Below are positions 1-6,716 of a DNA stretch of 12,202 nucleotides, piece by piece. The position numbers were made by a program, and so were the translations under genes. Within the stretch, counting starts at the first letter, position 1; every line of letters starts with the position of its first letter. Origin of the DNA: Actinomycetota bacterium (GTDB taxonomy: Bacteria > Actinomycetota > Rubrobacteria > Rubrobacterales > Rubrobacteraceae); NCBI GenBank assembly GCA_020200675.1, contig JAIVIG010000010.1:1-12202 (forward strand), in the 5' to 3' direction. A model generated the notes under the pieces. That model saw only the letters and a list, made by a program, of their open reading frames with translations. It was not told the DNA's origin and ran no database searches.

Positions 1-79
1 GACGTGGGGCGAGCAGATAGCGGCGTTCGTCCGCCCGACCGCGGGGCACGCGCCCAGCGAGGAGGAGAGGAGCCGATAT

Positions 80-358
80 ATGCACATCCTGCGCATCGAA
101 TACCCGGTCCCCGACTACGAGGCCTGGAAGGCGTCCTTCGACGCCGATGTGCTCGGCCGGGAGAAGTCGGTCGTGCGTCGCTACCGGATCCTGCGTCCGC
201 TCGACGATCCCAACTACGTCGTGATCGACCTGAAGTTCGACGGTCCGAGCGAAGCGCAAGCCTATCACGTCGCGCTGCGCGACCTGTACAGTCGCGTCAC
301 GGTGATGCGGGACCCAAGAGCGCAGATCGTCGAGGTGGTGGAGAGCAAGGAGTACTGA
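80..358 (+). CDS. Conserved hypothetical protein, small alpha/beta-barrel-like
   Basis: A 92-residue protein beginning MHILRIEYPVPDYEAW. The ATG at 80 is preceded by a purine-rich ribosome site (GGAGGAGAGGAG, 61-72), with the last GGAG 7 nt before the start, which is why I chose this ATG. The reading frame stays open upstream to the window edge, so a longer protein entering from the left cannot be excluded. The alternation of short strands and amphipathic helices, the length and the YVVIDLKF segment (about residues 46-53) resemble small dimeric ferredoxin-fold proteins of unknown function. I have no functional assignment. No signal peptide or membrane segment is visible. The next plus-strand gene is about 150 nt away and is broken, so no operon partner is evident. 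Confidence 0.75.
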   Translation: MHILRIEYPVPDYEAWKASFDADVLGREKSVVRRYRILRPLDDPNYVVIDLKFDGPSEAQAYHVALRDLYSRVTVMRDPRAQIVEVVESKEY

Positions 359-455
359 AACCGGGACCCCGTAGAAGGGCCTTCCATCCCACTAGAGCGC
401 CGGTGCGGCGTGGTGAGGGACGGGCTTCCGCTCGGGCGCAGGGATCGTCCTGCCA

Positions 456-478
456 CCCACCGGTCGAACGGCGGTGGG
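456..478. terminator. Hairpin downstream of the 80-358 gene, possible terminator
   Basis: CCCACCG (456-462) pairs perfectly with CGGTGGG (472-478) around a 9-nt loop. No T-run follows, so termination is uncertain. It is the strongest stem between the small hypothetical gene and the broken FMN reductase. The rest of 359-511 shows nothing gene-like. Confidence 0.3.
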
Positions 479-489
479 CGATGACCTTC

Positions 490-511
490 GCGCCGCCTGC
501 TGAGGCGGCGC
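490..511 (+). promoter_or_regulatory. Perfect 8-bp hairpin abutting the start codon at 512
   Basis: GCGCCGCC (490-497), loop TGCTGA, GGCGGCGC (504-511) form a perfect stem ending at the base before the ATG at 512. The only ribosome-site-like sequence, GAGGCGG (502-508), lies in the loop and the 3' arm. If transcribed, the hairpin would hide the initiation region. It may be a leftover terminator or an attenuating structure. No function is proven. Confidence 0.4.
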
Positions 512-985
512 ATGACCGGTGGGCCTCAGGGGGTGCGGCTCCTCGCCGTCTCGGGGAACCTCAGAGCTGCCTCCTCGAACACCACCCTCCCCCGGGCAGC
601 GGCTCGCCTGGCCCCGGGGGCGTAGAGGTCGCCCTCTACGAGGGGCTCGCCGACCTCCCGCACGTCAACCCGGACCTCGACGACCCCTACGGAAGGTGGG
701 CCGCTTCGCCAGCGGTGGCGGACCTCCGATCCCGGCTCGCGGCGTCCGACGGGGCGCTGATCTCAAGCTCGGAATACGCCCACGTGGTGCCGGGCGTTTT
801 GAAGAACGCGCTGGACTGGGTGGTCGGCAGCGGCGAGCTCTACGAGAAGCCCGTGGCCGTGATCAACCTCGCCATGCGCCACGCACGCCCGGGCGTCGCT
901 GGCGGAGATACTCAAGACGATGGACGCGGCACTGGTCGAGGGGGCGTTGGTCACTGTGCCGCTCCCGAGACTGGGAGCGCCTCCC
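512..985 (+). pseudogene. NADPH-dependent FMN reductase, broken by two frameshifts
   Basis: Pieced across three reading-frame segments, this is an NADPH-dependent FMN reductase (flavodoxin-like fold, quinone/azo-reductase type). Segment 1 (512 to about 618, frame 2) reads MTGGPQGVRLLAVSGNLRA and contains the phosphate-binding loop SGNLRAASSN. It meets a TAG at 620-622. Segment 2 (about 619-885, frame 1) carries the HVNPDLDDP stretch and the flavin-site motif SSEYAHVVPGVLKNALDW; the family usually has S/TPEY, so Pro is replaced by Ser. Segment 3 (about 887-985, frame 2) reads ASLAEILKTMDAALVEGALV, the usual C-terminal helix and strand. Two opposite frameshifts, at about 618 and 886, are needed to join them. 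No single reading frame makes a full protein, so I call it a pseudogene. The product would have been a cytoplasmic flavin-dependent reductase. Confidence 0.8.
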
Positions 986-995
986 GTCGCGGGCT

Positions 996-1166
996 GGCGA
1001 GTTCGGGCGGGTGGTGGCTCCGGACATGCCCGGCTTCGGGCGCGCCGACAAGCCCGAAGACTTCGACTACACCGTCGAGGGCTACGGGAGGCACCTGGAC
1101 GGCGTGATGGTGGAACTCGGTATCCGCCGGGCACACCTGGTGGTGCACGACTTCGGCGGCCCCTAG
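996..1166 (+). pseudogene. Alpha/beta-hydrolase fragment, headless and nonsense-terminated
   Basis: Frame 3 encodes FGRVVAPDMPGFGRADKPED followed by DYTVEGYGRHLDGVMVEL and HLVVHDFGGP. This matches the region of haloalkane-dehalogenase/epoxide-hydrolase-like alpha/beta hydrolases from strand 4 (APDxPGFGxSDKP) up to just before the end of the nucleophile region. The N-terminal part with the HGxP oxyanion loop is absent, because the sequence directly upstream belongs to the FMN reductase remnant. A TAG (1164-1166) stands where the family usually has Trp after HDFGGP. The frame after it gives only a few further codons with weak resemblance before another stop near 1209. The piece therefore lacks a start, the oxyanion loop, the cap domain and the catalytic His: a gene relic. 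Confidence 0.75.
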
Positions 1167-1239
1167 GGGCTGGGACGCGCTTCCGTGAGCAGGGCACGAG
1201 CGCGTAGTGGCTAGACCAGCGCCAGCTCGATCTCCCTCG

Positions 1240-1288
1240 CGGCGCTACCATCGCCGATTATTATCTGAAACGCCACCCTGGGGCGTTT
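1240..1288. terminator. Two consecutive hairpins, terminator-like
   Basis: The first stem is CGGCG/CGCCG (1240-1244, 1252-1256). The second is AAACGCC/GGCGTTT (1268-1274, 1282-1288) with a 7-nt loop, and it ends in TTTGT on the plus strand with AAA at its 5' side, so it could act in either direction. Together they separate the decayed genes from the short reading frames to the right. Confidence 0.45.
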
Positions 1289-1293
1289 GTCGG

Positions 1294-1506
1294 ATGGGGA
1301 AGCAGAGGAACCGCTGCTTCCCGACGAAGGCGGTCGCCATTTGGCGCCAGCTGGACGATCAAGGACACCTGCGCCTCGTCGAAGGCTACCTCGAAGAGGC
1401 CGGAAACTTCCGGAACGTCCGCGGCTTCGACCGGAGCCCGCGCCGCCTGTTCTCGGACCCGCTCTACGCCGTGATCGGCGAAAGCGCTGGGCAACATAGG
1501 AGCTGA
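1294..1506 (+). CDS. Unrecognised small protein, possibly a gene fragment
   Basis: Seventy residues from the ATG at 1294 (MGKQRNRCFPTKAVAIW...). Third-codon positions are strongly G/C in this frame from about 1312 to 1490 and not in the other two, which supports real or recent coding. The protein is soluble with charged helices. I recognise no family. The start is uncertain: no good ribosome site precedes 1294 and a terminator-like stem ends at 1288, so this may be the tail of a longer decayed gene. It ends with TGA at 1504-1506, directly before a good ribosome site for a second short frame that continues in the same phase. Confidence 0.4.
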   Translation: MGKQRNRCFPTKAVAIWRQLDDQGHLRLVEGYLEEAGNFRNVRGFDRSPRRLFSDPLYAVIGESAGQHRS

Positions 1507-1518
1507 GGAGAGAAAGGA

Positions 1519-1641
1519 ATCGCAGGCTCGAAGGGCTCCTGGGCCGACGAGCTAGAGAAGGTACGATCCTACAGAGAGAAGCACAAGAGCCATAAGTCCT
1601 TCCTCAAACAGCTGGACCGCAAGATCGGGGACGGCTCTTGA
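1519..1641 (+). CDS. Unrecognised 40-residue basic protein lacking a standard start codon
   Basis: The frame reads (I)AGSKGSWADELEKVRSYREK and continues as a Lys/Arg-rich amphipathic helix ending KIGDGS at TGA 1639-1641. Codon use looks coding. GGAGAG (1507-1512) lies exactly 6 nt before codon 1519, ideal for initiation, but that codon is ATC and no ATG, GTG or TTG occurs in frame between the preceding stop (1504-1506) and 1641. Either this is a rare ATC start, or an ATG has mutated to ATC and the gene is dead, or the piece belongs with the preceding frame through a nonsense mutation. Function is unknown. Confidence 0.35.
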   Translation: MAGSKGSWADELEKVRSYREKHKSHKSFLKQLDRKIGDGS

Positions 1642-1714
1642 CTCTTGGTAGAGAATTGTCGTAAGACAGTGCCCGTAATCAGCGTGACTAAGAATAACTA
1701 CTGAACGGCTTGAC

Positions 1715-1740
1715 TGCCGCGAGACTCGGACTTTGCGGCA
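1715..1740. other. Inverted repeat upstream of the HD-domain gene
   Basis: TGCCGC (1715-1720) and GCGGCA (1735-1740) form a perfect 6-bp inverted repeat with a 14-nt spacer, 31 nt before the TTG start at 1772. It could be an operator or a leader hairpin. There is no further support. A TTGACT (1710-1715) overlaps its left arm but has no convincing -10 partner. Confidence 0.25.
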
Positions 1741-1771
1741 CGAGATCGTAGAGGACGGATAGGAAGCGTAC

Positions 1772-2368
1772 TTGCCCTACGGAGAGAGGTTCGAGGAGGC
1801 GCTCTTGTACGCGGCACGGCTGCACCGCGACCAGACGCGTAAAGGCACCGAGGTTCCCTACGTCACCCACCTCCTCGCCGTAGCGGCCATCGTTGGGGAG
1901 AACGACGGCACGGAGGATGAGGTGGTCGCCGCCCTCTTGCACGACGCCCCCGAGGACCGGGGCGGCAAGAAGCGCCTGGAAGAGATACGGGCGCGTTTCG
2001 GGGAGGAGGTGGCGGAGATCGTGGACGGCTGCACGGATACCTACGAGGACCCGAAACCCGAGTGGCGGCCGCGCAAGGAGGCTTATATCGCTCAGGTAGC
2101 GAAGGCTTCGCCCTCCGTGCGGCTCGTCTCGGCGGCGGACAAACTGCACAATGCCCGGTCCATCCTCACGAACCTGCGCGCCGTGGGCGACGAGCTGTGG
2201 GGCCGGTTCACCGGCGGCAAGGAAGGGACGCTGTGGTACTACCGCGCCCTCGTCGAAGCCTACGCCGGGGCCGGCTCGAACCCGGTCGTCGACGAGCTGG
2301 ACCGGGTGATGCGGGAGATCGAAGCCCTCGCTCACCGTGCTGGAGCGAAGAAACGCCCTAAAGCATGA
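1772..2368 (+). CDS. Stand-alone HD-domain (p)ppGpp hydrolase-like protein (MESH1/SpoT hydrolase type)
   Basis: A 198-residue single-domain HD phosphohydrolase resembling the hydrolase half of RelA/SpoT and the animal enzyme MESH1. The family removes the 3'-pyrophosphate from (p)ppGpp with a divalent metal. Visible ligands are H33 (YVTHLLAVA), the H57-D58 pair (ALLHDAPED) and D123 (SAADKLHNAR), in the order and spacing of the SpoT/MESH1 metal site. The N-terminal ARLHRDQTRKGTEVPY is also typical. No synthetase, TGS or ACT domain is present, so it would be a small alarmone hydrolase or a hydrolase of a related nucleotide. The start is TTG, chosen for AGGA (1761-1764) 7 nt upstream and because the homologous helix begins there. 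The protein is cytoplasmic. An unrelated membrane-protein gene follows 81 nt later with its own ribosome site. Confidence 0.85.
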   Translation: MPYGERFEEALLYAARLHRDQTRKGTEVPYVTHLLAVAAIVGENDGTEDEVVAALLHDAPEDRGGKKRLEEIRARFGEEVAEIVDGCTDTYEDPKPEWRPRKEAYIAQVAKASPSVRLVSAADKLHNARSILTNLRAVGDELWGRFTGGKEGTLWYYRALVEAYAGAGSNPVVDELDRVMREIEALAHRAGAKKRPKA

Positions 2369-2378
2369 ACCAGGGTAT

Positions 2379-2398
2379 GCCGGGTAGGACCGCCCGGT
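2379..2398. terminator. Weak hairpin after the HD-domain gene
   Basis: CCGGG (2380-2384) pairs with CCCGG (2393-2397), and a flanking G/T pair extends the stem to 6 bp with an 8-nt loop. It lies 11 nt after the HD gene stop. No T-run follows on either strand, so termination is only a possibility. Confidence 0.25.
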
Positions 2399-2449
2399 AA
2401 CAAAGCAAGCGCGTAATACACTCTTGCACAGCGGGAAAGGAGAACTGTC

Positions 2450-3112
2450 ATGTCCAGGCCTAACCTGGCTCGCTTGGGCGGGCTCGCCGCCGTGATCGGT
2501 GGCATGCTCTCTGTTGTTATAAGCAACCTTAGCTTGATACTCCTTTCGGGAACAACGCCTCTCCTTGAAGCTCCGCTCCTTGCCCTGCTTGCAAACCTCG
2601 CGGAGATCGTCTCGGTGTTGTTCTTCACAGCAGGGCTCGTGGGCCTGTACGCCTTGCTGGGGAGGCGCTCCAGGCTCGGGCTATCGGGCCTGATCCTGGC
2701 CTTTCTGTCGATCCTCGCCTCTGTCTCTCACATCGTGTTCCTCATTACGTCCTTACTTTTCGCGGACCCAGAGGACACTACACGGTGGCTCATCTCTGTC
2801 CAAGAAGCCGTACCCCTGGTCAGGGGTCTCCTGTTGGGTTGCGGTGTCCTGCTCCTCGGCGTAGCCGCGTTCAGGACTCGAATCCTGGGGCGATGGGGCG
2901 TCCTGCCCCTCTTACTGGGCTCCCTGATCTTGACCGCCTCTCTGTTCTCCGCATCGGTGCTCTACTTCGGCTTGGCGTTGGGACCGTGGGGGACGATCCT
3001 TCGGCTGCTGCCTATACTCCTGGGACTGTGCTGGGTGCTGCTGGGAGGTGTGCTGTGGGCTTACGCGTCCCGCGAAGAGGCCAGAGTCGCACAAATCACG
3101 CCTGTGGGATGA
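2450..3112 (+). CDS. Multi-pass membrane protein of unknown function
   Basis: A 220-residue, very hydrophobic protein with about six predicted membrane segments: residues 8-35, 40-68, 77-103, 120-141, 147-172 and 180-205 approximately. A basic loop GRRSR lies near residue 72 and a charged tail (ASREEARVAQ) follows the last segment. The pattern is like the small DUF-type integral membrane proteins common in Actinobacteria. I do not recognise a transporter or enzyme motif. The start at 2450 is supported by AAAGGAG (2436-2442) with 7 nt spacing. The stop is 19 nt from the ATG of the following oxidoreductase, so the two are likely co-transcribed, though no functional link is visible. Confidence 0.8.
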   Translation: MSRPNLARLGGLAAVIGGMLSVVISNLSLILLSGTTPLLEAPLLALLANLAEIVSVLFFTAGLVGLYALLGRRSRLGLSGLILAFLSILASVSHIVFLITSLLFADPEDTTRWLISVQEAVPLVRGLLLGCGVLLLGVAAFRTRILGRWGVLPLLLGSLILTASLFSASVLYFGLALGPWGTILRLLPILLGLCWVLLGGVLWAYASREEARVAQITPVG

Positions 3113-3131
3113 TGTACGAAGGAGGATCGGC

Positions 3132-4121
3132 ATGACAGACGGAGCACTGCGTTTGGGAATCCTGGGAGCGGCGAGGATCTCGCTCGGCGGCATTATCCCG
3201 GCCGCCTCCCGAACCGATGCGGTCGAGGTCGCGGCCGTCGCCACCCGGGGCGGCGAGAAAGCCCGCACGGTCCGCGAAGCCGCGCCCGAAGCCGAACTCT
3301 TCGAGGACTATGCTTCTCTTATCGAGAGCGCGGAGGTGGACGCCGTCTACGTACCCCTGCCGAACTCGATGCACGTGGAGTGGACGCTAAAGGCCCTCGA
3401 AGCGGGCAAGCACGTCCTGTGCGAGAAGCCGTTCTCCCTGGACGCCGAAGGAGCCGAGAGGGCCATCGAGGCCGCGAGAAGCGCGGGTCTCGCGCTGATG
3501 GAGGGCTTTATGTACCGGCTTCACCCTCAGACGATACGCCTCGCGCAGCTACTCCGGGAGGGTGCCGTGGGCGAGGTGCGCCAGGTGGTCGCGGAGTTCG
3601 GGCACCGCCTCGACGACCCGGAGGACGTGCGGGGTGTGGGCGCCCTGGGCGGCGGTTCTCTGGGTGACGTGGGCTGCTACTGCGTGAGCGGGCTGCGGCT
3701 CGCTTTCGGCGTCGAGCCACGCCGGGCAACGGCTTTCGGGCGATTCGATGAAGACGGAGCCGACAGGGACCTCACCGGCGTCCTGGAGTTCGACGAGGGG
3801 CTCGCGTTCGTCTCTTGCAGCATCTCCTCCGCCCGGCGGGAGCGGCTGGAGATCGCGGGCACCGACGGACGCATCACCCTGACCGCCCCGTTCCGGCCGG
3901 ACAAAGCGGGTGGGACGATGGAGATCGAGCGTGGCGACGAGGCGAGCATTGAGCACTTCGGGCAGAGCGATCCGTATCGCCTGGAGCTCGAAGAGTTCGC
4001 AGCGGCGATCCGGGAAGGAAGAGACCCCGCCGTCGGCCCGCGCGAGATCCTGGGCAACGCCCGCGCCATAGAGGCCATATTGGAGTCCGCCCGCTCGGGC
4101 GGCAACCTGCGGGAGGTCTAA
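3132..4121 (+). CDS. Gfo/Idh/MocA family NAD(P)-dependent oxidoreductase
   Basis: A 329-residue Gfo/Idh/MocA oxidoreductase, cytoplasmic, which oxidises or reduces a sugar or polyol-like substrate with NAD(P). The N-terminal Rossmann domain (about 1-120) shows LGILGAARIS (residues 8-17) in place of the usual GxGxxG, the PLPNSMH loop near 75-81 and the catalytic-lysine motif EKP at 98-100. The C-terminal alpha/beta domain carries GGGSLGDVGCY, where the family has the catalytic Asp and an aromatic residue. Although the frame is open back to 3048, I start at the ATG 3132 because AAGGAGG (3119-3125) is 6 nt upstream and the Rossmann strand begins right after it. The TAA stop overlaps the TAG of the convergent gene. 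The substrate is not predictable from sequence. Confidence 0.9.
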   Translation: MTDGALRLGILGAARISLGGIIPAASRTDAVEVAAVATRGGEKARTVREAAPEAELFEDYASLIESAEVDAVYVPLPNSMHVEWTLKALEAGKHVLCEKPFSLDAEGAERAIEAARSAGLALMEGFMYRLHPQTIRLAQLLREGAVGEVRQVVAEFGHRLDDPEDVRGVGALGGGSLGDVGCYCVSGLRLAFGVEPRRATAFGRFDEDGADRDLTGVLEFDEGLAFVSCSISSARRERLEIAGTDGRITLTAPFRPDKAGGTMEIERGDEASIEHFGQSDPYRLELEEFAAAIREGRDPAVGPREILGNARAIEAILESARSGGNLREV

Positions 4122-5948
4122 CCGCCGAGACCCAAATTCAGCCGGGGAGAGCCCTCTTCGTCGCGCCGCGCCGTCACGCGCCAGCGGCACTCGGTAAGAT
4201 TGCAAACCGCCCCCGGCCCCTCTTCGCACGTCCCGACACGCAGCAGGACGTCCAGGCTGCCCTCGGCGCCGCCCAGAGCAAGCCGCGCGGGCGGGGAGCT
4301 CGTCGCCGGTAAGGAGCAGGCCGCCGTTAGGAAGCAACTCGTCCGAAGAGACGGAGAGCTGGACCGGCGGGCCGAGCGAGGAGTCGAGCTTCTGGCCTTC
4401 GGGGACGGGGAGCGTGGCGCTCAACTCTACCTCGCCCGCCAGCTCTACCGGTCCGATCTCGACGACGACAGGGCCTTGGAATGGGACCGACGTCGGAGAC
4501 GACAGACCCCGGATCTCGAACGGTCGAACCTCTCCATCCAGCCCTACGCGCACTATACGGTGATTGTTCGTATCGGCGACGAGTAGCTCCCCACCGAGAA
4601 CCGCCGCGCCGGAGGGTTCGCTCAAGTCCTCGCGGACGAGGGTGACGAGCTGATCACTCCGCGGGTCGTAGCGCCGGAGGGCCGAGTTGTAGGTATCGCA
4701 GACCACGGGACCTTCGGGCGTCGCGACGACGCCCAGCGGGTGCTGGAGAAGGGCGTCGTCGGCAGGGCCGTCCCTGTAGCCGAAGTCGAAGAGGCCGGTA
4801 CCAACGGTCGTAGAGAGGCGCCCCGAGCGGTCCAGATAGCGCAGGGAAGAGGTCTCCGAGTCGACGATCCAAAGCCTGCCGTCGCCGGAGGAGAGGCCGC
4901 TCGGTTGGGCCATCGCCGCCACCTGCGCGGGGCCGTCGACCAGGTTCTCCATGCCGCTGCCGGCGAGCACGCCGACGTCCTCCTTCTCGAGGTCCAGGGC
5001 CCAGAGCTGATGCGGGCCGGCCATGGCGATCGCCACCACACCGTCCCACAACTCGAGGTCCCATGGCGAGTTGAGTGCCGTCCCTCTAGCGGGTCCACCG
5101 GTCGCGCCCAATCGCGCCTGAGCACCCGTGCCTGCGCTCGTTTCGACCGTCTCGTTCACCACATCTAGCCGGCGGATCAGATGGTTCCCCGTGTCCGCGA
5201 CGAGTAGCGTCCGCGCGTCGAGGAAGAGCAGGCCCTGCGGGTCGTTGAAGGCAGCATCGGAGAAACCGCCGTCCTCTGCGGCCCGCGCTCCCGTCCCGGC
5301 GACGGCCAGGACTTCGGCCCCGTCGCCGGCTTCGTCCGCATGGGCGATTATGACCCGGTTGTGTCCGGAGTCGGCGACTGCGAGGAGACCGTCGGGGCCG
5401 GTCGAGATCTTGCCGGGAAAGCGCAGGGGACCGCCGCCTACGGCGGGCGGGAGCGTCTCGATGGGCGCTTCGTTCAGGGTACCGGCGGCGCGGTGTTCTT
5501 CGATCATTTTAGCGATGGTCTTTTCGAGCGCCGCGGCGTTTCCTTCGCCGGAGACGGCGGCGACGGCGTACCCCGCCGGGTCCACAAGCACGAGGGTCGG
5601 CCAGGCACGCACGCCGTACTGGTCCCAGGTGGCGCGGTCCGGGTCGTCGAGGACGGGGTGCCCGACGTCGTAGCGAGCGACGGCGCGCACGAGGGCCTCG
5701 TGGTCGCGCTCGTGCTCGAACTTGGGCGAGTGGACGCCTATCACGACGAGGTCATCCCCGAAGCGCTCTTCGAGGGGGCGCAGCTCGTCGAGGACGTGGA
5801 GGCAGTTGATGCAGCAGAACGTCCAGAAGTCGAGGAGGACGACCTTGCCCTTGAGAGATTTAAGGGAGAGGTCGTGCTTCGTGTTGATCCAACCGCCCCG
5901 CCCGATCAGCTCCGGCGCCCGGACCCGGCCGCGCCTCTCGTAGCCCAC
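4118..5948 (-). CDS. Thioredoxin-like / NHL-repeat protein (NHLRC2 type), with one frameshift near the 3' end
   Basis: N-terminal thioredoxin-like domain (residues 1-150) with redox motif C45-C-I-N-C49 in FWTFCCINCLH and the cis-proline segment RAWPTLVLVD. About six NHL beta-propeller repeats follow (about 170-480; LLVADTGNHLIRRLD and LLVADTNNHRIVRVG are clear copies), then a beta-rich C-terminal domain. The order matches bacterial homologues of NHLRC2. No signal peptide is visible. The native frame is lost at about 4283-4298, a GC-only run. One base fewer there restores LALGGAEGSLDVLLRVGTC and CNLTECRWRV and ends at TAG 4118-4120, giving 609 residues; uncorrected, translation runs to 3549 with nonsense. 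The GTG start lies 2 nt after the upstream stop, so translational coupling is likely. Two extra Cys pairs in the tail may be redox-active. The break may be real or a sequencing error. Confidence 0.88.
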
Positions 5949-5950
5949 TA

Positions 5951-6640
5951 CTACTTGACTACCGCCCCATCACCGCGCAGGATCTCGACGGCGTCCGGGT
6001 CGGTGTGGAAAACGCGCACCTGCACGCTGGAAGCCGCGAGCAACACGCCCAGAATGCCGGCCCTCATGTCCTGCGGCCGGGCGGGCTCGACCCAGCCGAC
6101 CTCGGCATTCGACAGATCCGCGTCCGTCGTCACGAAGCGCTGCAGAAGGAGGCCCAACGGTACCCGCAACAAGAGCGAGAGGAGGATGCCGCCCAGGATC
6201 AGGAGATATAAATTCCAACCCAGGTAGAACCCGACCCCGAGAGCGACGAGGAAGAACACGGCGGCCAACAGGTTCGCCGCGACGATGGTCGTACCACAGT
6301 TGCGGTGTATGGCGAGCTTCTTCTCCCCGGCGCGCAAACGACGCAGGGCTTCGCGTGCCGCCCCGTCCACCTCGTCCGTCGAGCGAACACCCTGCACGAA
6401 GAAGCCGTCGTCGTTCGAGAAGCCGTTGAACTTGCGGCCCGGCTCCCTCTCCATCATCACAATGATGGTCGCGTGCTCCAGGGCGTGATTCCTGCGCAGT
6501 ATCTTGTTCCCGAACATGTTCTTTAGCTGCCGCGGATACACGAACAAACTCCCCACCGCCTGCAACGAGTACAGGATCGGGAGCAGAAACAGAAACGCCA
6601 CGAAAATAAACGCCACGAACAGGATCAACAAAAACGCCAC
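5951..6640 (-). CDS. DUF6391-type membrane protein
   Basis: A 229-residue protein with an N-terminal membrane segment (residues 1-32), a conserved soluble part carrying NHALEHATI (about residues 51-59), DDGFFVQG and LAIHRNCGTTIV, and two further membrane helices (about 122-165). His-rich NHALEHAT plus HRNCGT is the signature I associate with the DUF6391 family of cyanobacteria and actinobacteria. The function is unknown; the HxxxH-like arrangement suggests metal binding but this is inference. The GTG start at 6640 has AAAGGTGA 7 nt upstream and a TATAAT -10 box at 6685-6680. The stop TAG is 2 nt before the GTG of the thioredoxin-NHL gene, so these two are almost certainly one transcription unit. 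Confidence 0.78.
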   Translation of the reverse strand: MAFLLILFVAFIFVAFLFLLPILYSLQAVGSLFVYPRQLKNMFGNKILRRNHALEHATIIVMMEREPGRKFNGFSNDDGFFVQGVRSTDEVDGAAREALRRLRAGEKKLAIHRNCGTTIVAANLLAAVFFLVALGVGFYLGWNLYLLILGGILLSLLLRVPLGLLLQRFVTTDADLSNAEVGWVEPARPQDMRAGILGVLLAASSVQVRVFHTDPDAVEILRGDGAVVK

Positions 6641-6679
6641 TTCGAGTCACCTTTGCGTAAAGGGTTTTTATGTGCGCTG

Positions 6680-6685
6680 ATTATA
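6680..6685 (-). promoter_or_regulatory. Consensus -10 box (TATAAT) for the DUF6391-type gene
   Basis: On the minus strand the sequence reads GGTATAATC about 40 nt before the GTG at 6640, in a locally A/T-rich gap after the selenoprotein stop (6717). No good -35 is present: TTGGCT (6711-6706) is 20 nt away. The DUF6391/thioredoxin-NHL pair therefore probably has its own promoter as well as read-through from ychF. Confidence 0.5.
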
Positions 6686-6716
6686 CCGCCACTACCCACC
6701 ACGAGAGCCAACGCTT

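Noticed and set aside
1..79. Possible end of an upstream gene in the same phase as the 80-358 gene (TWGEQIAAFVRPTAG)
   Set aside because: It looks somewhat protein-like but has no stop before the ATG at 80, and the window edge prevents a decision. I left it unannotated.
4..1107. Long plus-strand frame of 367 codons covering the left end
   Set aside because: Only the stretch about 619-885 resembles a protein family (FMN reductase segment 2). The rest is out-of-frame translation of the 80-358 gene and noncoding DNA, rich in Arg, Pro and Gly as expected from GC-rich shadows.
1504..1506. TGA between the two small frames as a second selenocysteine codon
   Set aside because: There is no redox motif, no Cys-bearing relative that I know of and no SECIS-like stem after it; a ribosome site follows instead.
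1688..2335. 215-codon minus-strand frame opposite the HD-domain gene
   Set aside because: It mirrors the plus-strand gene, which has clear metal-binding motifs and a ribosome site; the antisense product resembles nothing.
3549..4117. C-terminal extension of the thioredoxin-NHL protein
   Set aside because: The sequence is antisense to the well-supported Gfo/Idh/MocA gene, and repairing one base upstream gives a family-like ending at 4118.
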